In this document: in pieces, positions 33,739 through 42,313 of the stretch | Numbering within the stretch: the first letter of the stretch is position 1 | How the letters are laid out: the number at the start of each line of letters is the position of its first letter | Assembly: GCA_050249695.1 (NCBI GenBank) | Contig: JBFWQA010000001.1 | Span: forward strand, 372,001-436,000 | DNA length: 64,000 bases | Reading direction: 5' to 3' | Source of the DNA: JACKJP01 sp050249695 | GTDB lineage: Bacteria > Pseudomonadota > Alphaproteobacteria > Rhizobiales > Tepidamorphaceae | Program-made: the position numbers and the translations under genes | The notes under the pieces: model-generated | Database searches by the model: none | What the model saw: only the letters and a program-made list of their open reading frames with translations | What the model was told of the DNA's origin: nothing

Positions 33739-34761
33739 ATGCGTATCGTGACCTATCTCAAATGTGCCGTGGCAGCCGGGGCGATTATCGCCGGGACCGC
33801 GGCGGCTAACGCCAGGACGCTGACCTTTGCAACATGGCAGCCGGAGGCGTCGACCAGTCTCCACGCAACTTCGCTTCACTGGTTTGCCGAGGAACTGGAA
33901 AAGCGCACCGACGGAAAGCATTCCCTCAACATCTTCTGGAATGGAACAGTCGCCGGTATCTCCGATATCGGGAATGCTGTGGAAAGCGGGCTGGCAGACA
34001 TGGGGGATCTGGTCGTTCCCTATTTTCCCGACCAATATCCGCTGAACAACGCGATCAGCTTCTTCTGGCCGCAGCCCCGCACACCGCTCGAACTATCTGA
34101 AATGATGGCGGATCTGCACCGCAAATACCCGCCGTTTTCTGAGGAACTCACCAAATTCAACCTCAAGCTCATCGGCCTGAGGCCGCTCGGCTATTACGGT
34201 ATGATGTGCCGCGAACCGATCCGTTCGATGGACGATTTCAAGGGGAAACGGATCCGCTCATATGGCGTTGCGCTTCCCGCTGTCGTTGAGGCGCTCGGCG
34301 CCGTGCCGCAATCGATGAGTACGGTGGAAATCTACGAGGCGCTCGAGCGCGGCGTTATCGACTGCGCGCCGATTGAGCCGATTCTCGCACATGGCTGGAA
34401 GTATGACGAGGTGGCCAAATATTTCGTCGATGTTCCGTTGGGGGCCTCATGGGGACAGTTCATTGTGATGAATGCCGATGTGTTCGAGGGCCTGCCAGAT
34501 GACCTCAAGCAGACGATCACTGAACTCGGCAATGATTATCATGTCTATTTTTCCGAGCAGCAGGAAAAGCAGACTGCCGAGGTTATGGATGGGTGGGAGA
34601 AGCGCGAAGATTTTGAAGTGATCAAGATTCCTGCCGAGGAATTTCTCGCGGTTACCGAAAACAGCCCCGGCGTGGCGAAGGTCCGGCAGCAATGGATCGA
34701 AAAAGCCAAGGCCGCGGGGCTGCCCGCGGACGAGATAGCAAGCGGTCTCTCGTTCAAGTGA
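33739..34761 (+). CDS. dctP: TRAP transporter periplasmic substrate-binding protein (DctP family), system 2
   Basis: The 340-residue protein has a Sec signal peptide (A-V-A-A-G-A-I-I-A-G-T-A-A-A-N-A, cut before R-T-L-T-F). The mature part is of DctP type, with the carboxylate-binding arginine in G-K-R-I-R-S-Y (near residue 173) followed by G-A-V-P-Q-S-M-S. It is the first gene of a dctP-dctQ-dctM operon on the plus strand and is preceded by the ATAC-N6-GTAC palindrome. It likely captures an organic acid for the acyl-CoA ligase encoded just downstream. Confidence 0.92.
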   Translation: MRIVTYLKCAVAAGAIIAGTAAANARTLTFATWQPEASTSLHATSLHWFAEELEKRTDGKHSLNIFWNGTVAGISDIGNAVESGLADMGDLVVPYFPDQYPLNNAISFFWPQPRTPLELSEMMADLHRKYPPFSEELTKFNLKLIGLRPLGYYGMMCREPIRSMDDFKGKRIRSYGVALPAVVEALGAVPQSMSTVEIYEALERGVIDCAPIEPILAHGWKYDEVAKYFVDVPLGASWGQFIVMNADVFEGLPDDLKQTITELGNDYHVYFSEQQEKQTAEVMDGWEKREDFEVIKIPAEEFLAVTENSPGVAKVRQQWIEKAKAAGLPADEIASGLSFK

Positions 34762-35366
34762 ACCAGATGCGCTGCGCCGCCGGCCACGGCGGCGCAGATG
34801 CGAGCCAGACAGGTGCCAGCTTGCGAACAGGGTTCACCCGGTTCTACGAAATCTTCGGCCTCATCGTTTCGGCCGCTGCGACGATCGCGGGAGCCGCGTT
34901 GTTCGTCATCATGTGGCTGATCGATGCCAACGTGTTTGGCAGGAAGATACTCAACTCGCCGGTCCCCAGCAGCATCGAGGTCACGGAGGCACTGATGGCG
35001 GTCGCCATCATGCTGTCACTTGCCTATACGCAGCGGACCGGCGAGCACCTGCGCGTCACGCTTCTGACACGACGGCTCGGTTTTGCATGGCAGCGCAGTC
35101 TGTATGTTTTTGCGGCTTTGGCCGGATGCCTGCTGTTCGCGGCCTTCAGCTATGCATTGTTTGAGTTTGCGCTGCGTTCGATCCGGGTTGGCGAATATGT
35201 CTGGGGCGCCTACTTCCGCTTCCCGATCTATCCGGTGAAGGTGCTGATGTGCATCGGGACGATATTTCTCAGTATCCAGTTCTTGCTCGACGCCATCCGC
35301 GTCGGAATTGTTGGAGAGATCAATTTGAAGGATGACCTGACGGACGGAACGAACCTCAATGGCTGA
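34758..35366 (+). CDS. dctQ: TRAP transporter small permease subunit (DctQ family), system 2
   Basis: The product of about 202 residues has a hydrophilic N-terminus and four membrane segments, with DctQ features I-D-A-N-V-F-G-R-K and E-V-T-E-A-L-M-A-V. The GTG at 34758 overlaps the dctP stop (GTGA), and an ATG at 34767 is nearly as good; neither has a strong ribosome-binding site. The gene overlaps the dctM start by 8 bases. It forms the permease with DctM. Confidence 0.87.
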   Translation: MNQMRCAAGHGGADASQTGASLRTGFTRFYEIFGLIVSAAATIAGAALFVIMWLIDANVFGRKILNSPVPSSIEVTEALMAVAIMLSLAYTQRTGEHLRVTLLTRRLGFAWQRSLYVFAALAGCLLFAAFSYALFEFALRSIRVGEYVWGAYFRFPIYPVKVLMCIGTIFLSIQFLLDAIRVGIVGEINLKDDLTDGTNLNG

Positions 35367-36672
35367 CCCCTGGATAGGTATTCTCGGGATCGTCAGCCTG
35401 ATCGGCGCCATCCTTGCAGGCGTGAACGTCTTCGTAGCGCTGGGCGCGGTCGGCTTCATAGGCATCTGGGTTCTGGCCGGCTTTACGCCCGCGACGACTG
35501 TCCTCAGTTCGGTGGTGTACAACGTCGTCCATAGCTTCCACTTTTCCGTTGTGCCGATGTTCCTGCTGATGGGCTTCTTCGCGATGCGGGCTCATATAGG
35601 GCAGGATCTCTTCGCGGCGGCAACGAAATGGCTGGGTCGTATTCCCGGTGGCCTGGCCATCGCCGCCACATCGGCTGCCGCCGCCTTCGGCGCGGCGTCG
35701 GGTTCCAGCGTGGGCACGGCGACACTGTTCACCAAGCTGGCGCTGCCGGCGATGCTCGAGCGCGGCTACGATAAATCCCTGGCTTCCGCCTCCATCGCCA
35801 TTTCCGGAACGCTGGCAGTCCTGATCCCGCCAAGCGCGCTTATCGTCATATACGGGATCCTGACCAATTCCAGTATCGGCCCGTTGCTGCTCGCGGGAAT
35901 TGTCCCCGGTGCCCTGTTTGCCGTGCTGCTGTGTCTGGTGACGCTCGTCTGGGCGATCCTGCGGCCCGAACGCGCGCCGCGCGCGCAGGAAGCCGCGTCG
36001 TGGGCCGAGAAATTCTATTCGATACGCCTTGTCGGGCCGTTGGTGGTGGTCATGATCGCCATCATCGGCGGCCTCTATACGGGCGTCTTCACACCGACGG
36101 AAGCAGGCGGCATCGGCGCGTTCGTGACGTTCGTCATGGCGATCATCCGCCAGCGCGGTCTGCGCGGCGTGGAAATTCCGGCCGCGCTTCGGGAAACCGT
36201 GCAACTGACGGCGATGATCTTCGCGATCATCATATCGGGCCTGGCCTTTTCGCGCTTTCTTGCGCTCAGCGGCACGACAAGGCTGCTCAGTGGCCTGTTG
36301 GCGGGCGGCACGGTCGATCCGTGGCTCGTCGTTCTCCTCGTGACGCTCATCTATCTCTTCCTGGGAATGCTGATGGATGCTCCGGCACTTCTCGCCGTCT
36401 CGCTTCCCATCACCCACCCCGTAATGATGCAACTCGGCTATGATCCGATCTGGTTTGGCATATATGTCGTGGTGCTTGCCGAGATCGGCGCGGTGACACC
36501 GCCGGTGGGGCTCAACTGTTTCGTGGTCAAGGGTGCAGCTGGCGACCTGATAAGGCTCGAAGACGTCTTCAAGGGCCTCACGCCCTATATACTTGTTTCC
36601 TTTCTGATGCTTGGGGCATTGCTGGCCTGGCCGGAAATCGTCCTCTACATACCGCAGAACATGCATCGGTAG
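35359..36672 (+). CDS. dctM: TRAP transporter large permease subunit (DctM family), system 2
   Basis: The 437-residue protein has about twelve membrane spans and DctM motifs F-G-A-A-S-G-S-S-V-G-T-A-T, L-I-P-P-S-A-L-I-V-I-Y-G, T-P-T-E-A-G-G-I-G and V-T-P-P-V-G-L-N-C. It completes the second TRAP system. A 178-base gap with another palindrome separates it from the acyl-CoA ligase gene. Confidence 0.93.
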   Translation: MADPWIGILGIVSLIGAILAGVNVFVALGAVGFIGIWVLAGFTPATTVLSSVVYNVVHSFHFSVVPMFLLMGFFAMRAHIGQDLFAAATKWLGRIPGGLAIAATSAAAAFGAASGSSVGTATLFTKLALPAMLERGYDKSLASASIAISGTLAVLIPPSALIVIYGILTNSSIGPLLLAGIVPGALFAVLLCLVTLVWAILRPERAPRAQEAASWAEKFYSIRLVGPLVVVMIAIIGGLYTGVFTPTEAGGIGAFVTFVMAIIRQRGLRGVEIPAALRETVQLTAMIFAIIISGLAFSRFLALSGTTRLLSGLLAGGTVDPWLVVLLVTLIYLFLGMLMDAPALLAVSLPITHPVMMQLGYDPIWFGIYVVVLAEIGAVTPPVGLNCFVVKGAAGDLIRLEDVFKGLTPYILVSFLMLGALLAWPEIVLYIPQNMHR

Positions 36673-36778
36673 GCTCTTTTCCCGCCTCCTGCCAAGGCCG
36701 CGCGGACCGCTTGGAACCCTTCAAAAATTCGCGGTGACAACCCGCCATTGGAGATTGCATCCCAATAAGGATGGAGCT

Positions 36779-36792
36779 ATACCAAGCAGTAT
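36779..36792. promoter_or_regulatory. ATAC-N6-GTAT palindrome, site 3
   Basis: ATACCAAGCAGTAT has perfect 4-base arms and lies 59 bases upstream of the acyl-CoA ligase start, in the gap after TRAP system 2. It is a candidate operator for the ligase-cyclase operon. Confidence 0.6.
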
Positions 36793-36850
36793 CATTCATG
36801 ACCGGCGATAAACAATAAGGCGCGCCGGCGCACTAACGGAACGTACAGGA

Positions 36851-38431
36851 ATGTTACCTCCGCTCGCTCGCACCCTGCCGGATCTGCTGCGCGAAAACAC
36901 GGTGGCGCGTGGCGACGCCGCGGCCGTGATCACGGTCAGCAGGCAGGTGAGCTATGCTGAATTATATGATCGCGCGCGGTCCGTGGCCGCCGCCCTCCGC
37001 GATCGCGGAATCCGGCATGGAGACCGGGTCGGGCTGATCGTGTCCAATCGCGTCGAATGGCTGGAAATCTGCTTCGGCGCGATGCTTGCCGGGGCGGTTG
37101 CCGTACCGTTCAGTACATGGTCGACAGCAAAGGAGATTGCCTTTCTCCTGAAAGATTCCAGGGTCAAGGTCCTCTTCACGCTCGCATCCTTCGGCGACAA
37201 TGACTTCCTCTCGGCATTGCGTGCCAATGCCCCGGCGGATCTTCAGATCGTACTGGTCGGCGAAGGGACCGGCTTTGAGCCTTTCGCGGGATTTGGCGCC
37301 CGGGCCTCCGACGAAGTGTTGCCTCCGGGCGAGGGACCAAGCGCCGGTGACGATGCGCTGATTCTCTATACATCCGGTTCGACAAGCGCTCCCAAGGGGG
37401 TGCGGTTGAAACATCACGGCATCGTCGAGAACGGCTTCAATATCGGCGAGCGGCAGGGACTTGTCCCCGGAGACAGGGTTCTGCTGCCCGCGCCGCTCTT
37501 CTGGTCCTACGGCAGCGCCAATGCGATGGCGGCGACCTTCACGCACGGCGCCACCCTCGTTCTGCAGGAGAAATTCGAGCCCGCCGGCGCGCTCGATCTC
37601 ATCGAGAAACACCGCTGCACGAGCATCTATACGCTTCCCGCAATGACGAACGCGATGATACGGGCGCCCGAGTTCCGCCTTGAGCGCACGTCGAGCCTGC
37701 GTACCGGCTTGACCATCGGGGGCAGCCAGGACGTGATCGCGGCGATCGAGAAGCTCGGCGTTCCGCAGATCTGCAACATCTACGGCGCAACGGAAACCTA
37801 TGGCAATTGCTGCGTCAGCCACCATGACTGGCCTGTCGAACGACGGTTGCGCTCGCAGGGTCTGCCGCTCCCCGGCCAGGAATTGCGCTTCCGCGATGAG
37901 GAGACCGGCGAGATCGTTGCGCCGGGCGAGCCGGGTCTGGTTGAGGTCCGCGGCTTCGTAACGCCGGGATATACCGGCGTCAGCGCCGAACTGAATGCCG
38001 AGGCATTCACCGCGGACGGATATTACAAGACCGGCGATATCGCCAAGCTGGACGAAGAGGGCGGCTTCGTTTTCATCGGGCGGAGCACCGAGATGATCAA
38101 GCGTGCGGGCATCAACGTGTCGCCGGCCGAGATCGAGGAAGTGCTGCTGCAACATCCCGGCGTCGCCCGCACCGCCGTGGTCGGGGTGCCGGATGCCCGT
38201 CGCGGCGAGGCGATCGTTGCGTATGTGGTCGCTGCCGGCAGCGGATCGGCCACGGTCGACAGCCTGATCGCGCACTGCGCCGAGGCGCTGTCGAAATACA
38301 AGATTCCGGATCACTTCGAGTTCGCCGACCAGCTTCCGCTGACGCCCACGGGCAAGCTCATGCGCAAGGAACTGAAGCAGGCGGCTGTTGCCACCTATTC
38401 GCAGACGGCGCCGGCGGGTCGCGCGTCATGA
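36851..38431 (+). CDS. acyl-CoA synthetase (AMP-forming, ANL superfamily)
   Basis: The 526-residue protein has the ANL motifs in order: L-Y-T-S-G-S-T-S-A-P-K-G (P-loop, about residue 175), N-I-Y-G-A-T-E-T-Y, Y-K-T-G-D-I-A-K-L-D near 398 and P-L-T-P-T-G-K-L-M-R-K-E-L, whose lysine is needed for adenylation. It would activate a carboxylic acid with ATP and CoA. It is placed directly after TRAP system 2 and overlaps the cyclase gene by ATGA. It probably performs the entry step for the compound that system 2 imports. The exact substrate is not readable. Confidence 0.92.
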   Translation: MLPPLARTLPDLLRENTVARGDAAAVITVSRQVSYAELYDRARSVAAALRDRGIRHGDRVGLIVSNRVEWLEICFGAMLAGAVAVPFSTWSTAKEIAFLLKDSRVKVLFTLASFGDNDFLSALRANAPADLQIVLVGEGTGFEPFAGFGARASDEVLPPGEGPSAGDDALILYTSGSTSAPKGVRLKHHGIVENGFNIGERQGLVPGDRVLLPAPLFWSYGSANAMAATFTHGATLVLQEKFEPAGALDLIEKHRCTSIYTLPAMTNAMIRAPEFRLERTSSLRTGLTIGGSQDVIAAIEKLGVPQICNIYGATETYGNCCVSHHDWPVERRLRSQGLPLPGQELRFRDEETGEIVAPGEPGLVEVRGFVTPGYTGVSAELNAEAFTADGYYKTGDIAKLDEEGGFVFIGRSTEMIKRAGINVSPAEIEEVLLQHPGVARTAVVGVPDARRGEAIVAYVVAAGSGSATVDSLIAHCAEALSKYKIPDHFEFADQLPLTPTGKLMRKELKQAAVATYSQTAPAGRAS

Positions 38432-39297
38432 ATGAATTCCCGCGCCATTGGGGCCCCGATGACGAAATCGGCGCGCTCAATCGCATCGGCGCCGAAGAGG
38501 TGCGCCGCGCCGCCTCGCTCGTCGGCGAAGGGCGCGTCTTCTCGCTCTCCCAGACGATTTCGCCCGATATGTTCGTGCCCGCGCATCGCCCCGGCGTGAT
38601 GCACTTCATGAACCGCGACGGCGGTGACTACGCGGCGGGACGAAAGGCGCGCGGCGGCTTTCAGATGGCCGAGGACACCGTGGTGATGCCGCTGCATCTC
38701 GGCACGCATCTCGATGCGCTCTGCCACTGCTGGTACGACGATACGCTTTATAACGGCTTCTCCGCCAACGAAATTCGCAGCGACGGCGCGCGCCGCTGCA
38801 GCGTCGACAAGATGCCGCCGATCGTGACACGCGGCGTCCTGCTCGATGCCGTCCGTGTCACAGGCGCGCCGCTGAAAGACGGCTTCACCATGGAGCCGCA
38901 GCTCATCAGGGACTGTCTCTCCCTCGCTGGCACATCGCTGATGCCGGGCGATGCGGTTCTCATCCGAACGGGCTGGCTGGAAAACCAGAAACCCGGCGAG
39001 AGCGCCGATTTCAATACCGAACCGGGTCTGGGCATCGAAGCCGCGGCGATGCTTGCCGACGCCGGCGTTGCGATCGTCGGTGCCGACAACTACGCCGTCG
39101 AGGTCCTCCCTTTCGATCAGGGCAAGGTCTTTCCCGTTCATCAGAAGCTGATCCGCGACTGCGGCATTCCGCTGATGGAGGGACTCGTGCTGCGGCATCT
39201 GGGCGATGCCGGTGCAACGACGTTCCTGTTCATGGCCGCGCCGTTGCCCGTAAAGGGCGGCACCGGCTCCCCGCTCAACCCCGTCGCGGTGCTCTGA
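38428..39297 (+). CDS. cyclase family protein (kynurenine formamidase-like metal hydrolase)
   Basis: The 289-residue protein carries the family metal-binding motif H-L-G-T-H-L-D-A-L (about residue 91) and later G-A-D-N-Y-A-V-E and H-Q-K-L-I-R-D-C-G. Characterised relatives hydrolyse an amide or cyclic C-C/C-O bond, for example formylkynurenine, isatin or cyclic polyketide intermediates. It overlaps the acyl-CoA ligase gene, suggesting it prepares or hydrolyses a ring-containing acid. It is cytoplasmic with no signal peptide. Confidence 0.82.
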   Translation: MNEFPRHWGPDDEIGALNRIGAEEVRRAASLVGEGRVFSLSQTISPDMFVPAHRPGVMHFMNRDGGDYAAGRKARGGFQMAEDTVVMPLHLGTHLDALCHCWYDDTLYNGFSANEIRSDGARRCSVDKMPPIVTRGVLLDAVRVTGAPLKDGFTMEPQLIRDCLSLAGTSLMPGDAVLIRTGWLENQKPGESADFNTEPGLGIEAAAMLADAGVAIVGADNYAVEVLPFDQGKVFPVHQKLIRDCGIPLMEGLVLRHLGDAGATTFLFMAAPLPVKGGTGSPLNPVAVL

Positions 39298-39375
39298 TGG
39301 CGACGGACAGCAGCCAAGAGAAGACGCCGGCAATTCGGCCGGCGATGTGCAATCGGACTGATAACCGAGGTAACA

Positions 39376-40536
39376 ATGACCCTGAATAGAAAGTCTGCGG
39401 TCATCGGCAGCGCACTGTTTCTGCCTGACCGATGCAAAGACAAGTCACTTGAAGAGGCGCTCTATGAAATCGCGCAGGAGGCGATCAAGGACGCCGGCCT
39501 GACGATGGACGAGATCGACGGTATCGTCGTCGGTTCGAACGACCAGTTCGACGGCCGCGCGATTTCCGTGATGATGGCGTCTGGATCGGTGGGCGGCGTC
39601 GATCGCGATATCCTGTCCACCCCATCCTCCGGCGAGCATGCCTTTGTTCTGGGTGTACTGCGCGTCGCGTCGGGACAATTCGAAACGCAACTCGTGCTGT
39701 CCTGGAGCCTGACGGAAGCCTCTTCGCTTTCCGAAGCGCAGCGGCTTGGGGCCGACCCTTATTTCCATCGCCGTCTGCCGCTCGACGAGGGCTCGGCATT
39801 TGCCCTTCAGGCCTCGGTCATCGGGGCGGCGTGGCCAAAGGCTCATGACCTGGCGACCCCGATCCTGGTCAAGAACCGCGCGAACGGTGCGAAAGCCTAT
39901 CCAGGGGCAGCTGGCGCCAAGGTCGATCGGCAGGCCGTCGATTCCTCCCGGCCGCTGCGCTGGCCGCTCCGGGAAGCCATGCTGCCGCCGCCGGCGGCCG
40001 GTATCGTCGCGCTGGTGATCGCATCCGAGGCACATGTCAAAGAGCGCGGAATTGCAAACCCTGCGTGGATCCGCGGCATGGGCTGGGCGACCGAGACGGG
40101 CTTCCTGGGCGATCGCGACCTGAAAAGCGCCCCGGCGCTGGATGCGGCAGCCGAGCGTGCCTACAGCGAGGCCGGGATCAGCGATCCGCGCGAGGCGCTC
40201 GATCTGGTCGAACTGACGGATGCGACGCCCTATCAGGAACTGCTGGTCTACGACCGGCTGGGTCTTTCATCCCCCGACAAGTGGGAGAGCGACGTCGCCG
40301 GGGGCAGCTTTGCCGCCGATGGCGGGCTGCCGGTCAACCTGTCGGGCGGCGTCGCCGCCTACAATCCGGTCTTCTGCACGGGCCTGATGCGTATCGCGGA
40401 GGCCGCCAACCAGATCCGCGGCAGGGCGGGCGCGCACCAGAAGAACGGTGCGAAACTGGCGCTTGCCCATGCGGCGAGCGGATTTGCCATGCAGTACCAG
40501 ACGGTTCTGGTCTTCGGTGCCGAACGGGGAGAATAG
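39376..40536 (+). CDS. thiolase-superfamily protein lacking the catalytic cysteine (A subunit of a pair)
   Basis: The 386-residue protein has the two-half thiolase layout: a start of S-A-V-I-G-S-A-L, the C-terminal N-L-S-G-G-V-A-A-Y-N-P block and a final Q-T-V-L-V-F. The segment aligned with the nucleophilic-cysteine loop reads S-T-P-S-S-G (residues 81-86), with no cysteine. Normal thiolysis is therefore not expected. It ends 4 bases before a second thiolase-like gene, which is followed by a DUF35 gene. This is the arrangement known for thiolase-fold/DUF35 complexes, including retro-aldolases. Confidence 0.8.
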   Translation: MTLNRKSAVIGSALFLPDRCKDKSLEEALYEIAQEAIKDAGLTMDEIDGIVVGSNDQFDGRAISVMMASGSVGGVDRDILSTPSSGEHAFVLGVLRVASGQFETQLVLSWSLTEASSLSEAQRLGADPYFHRRLPLDEGSAFALQASVIGAAWPKAHDLATPILVKNRANGAKAYPGAAGAKVDRQAVDSSRPLRWPLREAMLPPPAAGIVALVIASEAHVKERGIANPAWIRGMGWATETGFLGDRDLKSAPALDAAAERAYSEAGISDPREALDLVELTDATPYQELLVYDRLGLSSPDKWESDVAGGSFAADGGLPVNLSGGVAAYNPVFCTGLMRIAEAANQIRGRAGAHQKNGAKLALAHAASGFAMQYQTVLVFGAERGE

Positions 40537-40540
40537 TCAG

Positions 40541-41719
40541 ATGAGTTATCCAAGAGTTGGCATCATTGGCTTTGGCCAGTCGAACTTCAAACCCAAGCGC
40601 GACGATGCGAGCTATCCCGATCTCGTGCGTGAGGCCGTGAATATCGCGCTCGGGCATTCAAAGCTCGAATTCGATGATATCGAGGCCATCGTCTACTCGC
40701 TGGCGCCTGACGCGATGGTCGGTATCGGCAACGCCGAACGACTCGGCGTGGATGCCGTGGGTGGGCGCAGCAAGCGCTTCCTGCGCATCAACACCGGCGG
40801 CGCAACGGGCATTTCCAGCGTCGCGGCGGCTTATTATCATGTCGCCGCGGGCGCCTGCGACGTCGTGATGACGGCCGGCGCCGACAAGGTTGGCGAGTGC
40901 GGGGATTCCCAGACGGTCCTCAACAAGATCTGGGATCCGACCTATGAGCGTCAGCTGCCGCTCGGCACGATCACCATGCTGGCGATGTCGGCGATCCGGT
41001 ATGCCAAGAAATACGGCCTCACCGAAGAAGACATGGCGCGGGTCGTGGTCAAGTCGCGCAAGCATGCCGCGCTCAATCCGCATGCGCATCTGCGCAAGGA
41101 AGTCACCATCGATGAGGTGCTGGCCTCGCGCTACATCTCCTATCCGATCAAGCTGATGGACTGCTGCCCGCAATCCTGCGGCGGCGGCGCGATGATCCTG
41201 GCTTCCGAGAAATACATCAAGGAGAACAAGCTGGACGCCGTCTGGATTACCGGCGTCGGCCACTGCTCGGAGACCTATTATCTCGGTGACCGCATGGGCG
41301 ACGATCCTGTGGCCGATCACGCCGATTCCTACGCGCTGAATCTGTCGTTCAAGAAGGCCTACGCCATGGCCGGCATCACCAATCCGCGCAAGGAAGTCGA
41401 CGTCGCCGAGCTCTATAATCCGTTCAGCAACACCGACTACCACGCCATCGAGGCCGCTGGTCTTACCGGTCTCGGCAAATCGGTGCCCGAACTGAAGGAA
41501 GGCGTCTACTCGCTGGGCGGCGAGGTGGTCGTCAACCCTTCGGGCGGCGTGCTCTGCACCAACGCCATCGCGGTGACCGGCATGGTTCGCGTCATCGAGC
41601 TGGCGACGCAGCTTTTCGGCATGGCCGGCGAGCGCCAAGTCAAAGGCGCCAAGCGCGGTATCGCCAGCGCCAATGGCGGCGACCACCAATTCTTCGGCAC
41701 CATGGTTGTCGAAGCGTGA
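40541..41719 (+). CDS. thiolase-superfamily protein, SCP2/Ltp-type, lacking the catalytic cysteine (B subunit)
   Basis: The 392-residue protein has SCP2-thiolase-like blocks: V-G-I-I-G-F-G-Q-S at the start, D-V-V-M-T-A-G-A-D-K-V-G, the central D-C-C-P-Q-S-C-G-G-G-A, E-L-Y-N-P-F-S and V-V-N-P-S-G-G-V-L. At the nucleophile loop it reads I-N-T-G-G-A-T-G, where SCP2 thiolases have N-N-N-C-A-T-G, so Cys is replaced by Gly87. It is coupled to the A subunit upstream and to DUF35 downstream. Its architecture points to a C-C lyase (retro-aldol or retro-Claisen) rather than a classical thiolase. Confidence 0.85.
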   Translation: MSYPRVGIIGFGQSNFKPKRDDASYPDLVREAVNIALGHSKLEFDDIEAIVYSLAPDAMVGIGNAERLGVDAVGGRSKRFLRINTGGATGISSVAAAYYHVAAGACDVVMTAGADKVGECGDSQTVLNKIWDPTYERQLPLGTITMLAMSAIRYAKKYGLTEEDMARVVVKSRKHAALNPHAHLRKEVTIDEVLASRYISYPIKLMDCCPQSCGGGAMILASEKYIKENKLDAVWITGVGHCSETYYLGDRMGDDPVADHADSYALNLSFKKAYAMAGITNPRKEVDVAELYNPFSNTDYHAIEAAGLTGLGKSVPELKEGVYSLGGEVVVNPSGGVLCTNAIAVTGMVRVIELATQLFGMAGERQVKGAKRGIASANGGDHQFFGTMVVEA

Positions 41720-41738
41720 TTTGAGAGGGAATGAAAAA

Positions 41739-42191
41739 ATGGAACTTTTGAAGCGCAAGGAAGACTGGAAGATCACCTACACGCATGCGCTGGGTGAGGT
41801 GGCCAGCTGGTTCTATGTTCAGCTTCGCGACAATGCGAAAATCTATGGCCGCCGCTGTGCAAAATCGGGCCGCGTCCTGGTGCCGCCGCGGGCGTTCTCC
41901 GATCAGACTCTGGAGCCGACAACCGATTGGGTCGAAGTCGGACCCGGAGGCAGGATCGAGGCGTTCACGATCGTCTACGAACCCTTCGAGAATCTTCCCG
42001 AACCGCCCTATGCATTCGGTTACGTGCAGCTGGACGGCGCCGACACCGCGATCGGCGGCTTCTTCAAGGGCGTCGACCTCAAGGATCCGCACAAGGCGGC
42101 GGAAGTCCTGAAGGTCGGCACGCGGGTGAAGGCGAAGTTTGCCGACAAGCGTGTCGGCGACGTGCTCGATTTCTGGTTCGAACTCGACTGA
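41739..42191 (+). CDS. DUF35/OB-fold protein partner of the thiolase-like pair, degenerate zinc ribbon
   Basis: The 150-residue protein has a DUF35 layout: an N-terminal helical lead, a ribbon segment I-Y-G-R-R-C-A-K-S-G-R-V-L-V-P-P-R and an OB fold. Only one of the four zinc cysteines remains, so the ribbon probably does not bind metal. Such proteins bind thiolase-fold subunits and complete the acyl-CoA site. The ATG at 41739 is used, with GAGAGGGA upstream; it lies 19 bases after the thiolase-like gene. Confidence 0.83.
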   Translation: MELLKRKEDWKITYTHALGEVASWFYVQLRDNAKIYGRRCAKSGRVLVPPRAFSDQTLEPTTDWVEVGPGGRIEAFTIVYEPFENLPEPPYAFGYVQLDGADTAIGGFFKGVDLKDPHKAAEVLKVGTRVKAKFADKRVGDVLDFWFELD

Positions 42192-42201
42192 GGCCTGTTG
42201 A

Positions 42202-42228
42202 GCGCCGCCCGGCCGATCCGGGCGGCGC
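42202..42228. repeat. GC-rich stem-loop after the DUF35 gene
   Basis: GCGCCGCCCGG and CCGGGCGGCGC form an 11-base-pair stem around a 5-base loop, starting 10 bases after the DUF35 stop. No T-run follows. It could be a Rho-assisted pause or mRNA 3'-end-stabilising hairpin between the thiolase operon and the TetR gene. Confidence 0.55.
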
Positions 42229-42313
42229 CGGCCATTCCTGCGACGGCTTGGAGCGTGAGGGTTTAGGGCGTATACCGGTAGCCACTCCTACTCAAGGGAT
42301 TGAAGGAATACTC

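Noticed and set aside
35356..36666. Minus-strand open frame opposite dctM of TRAP system 2
   Set aside because: It is highly charged and repetitive, as expected for the reverse of a membrane protein gene.
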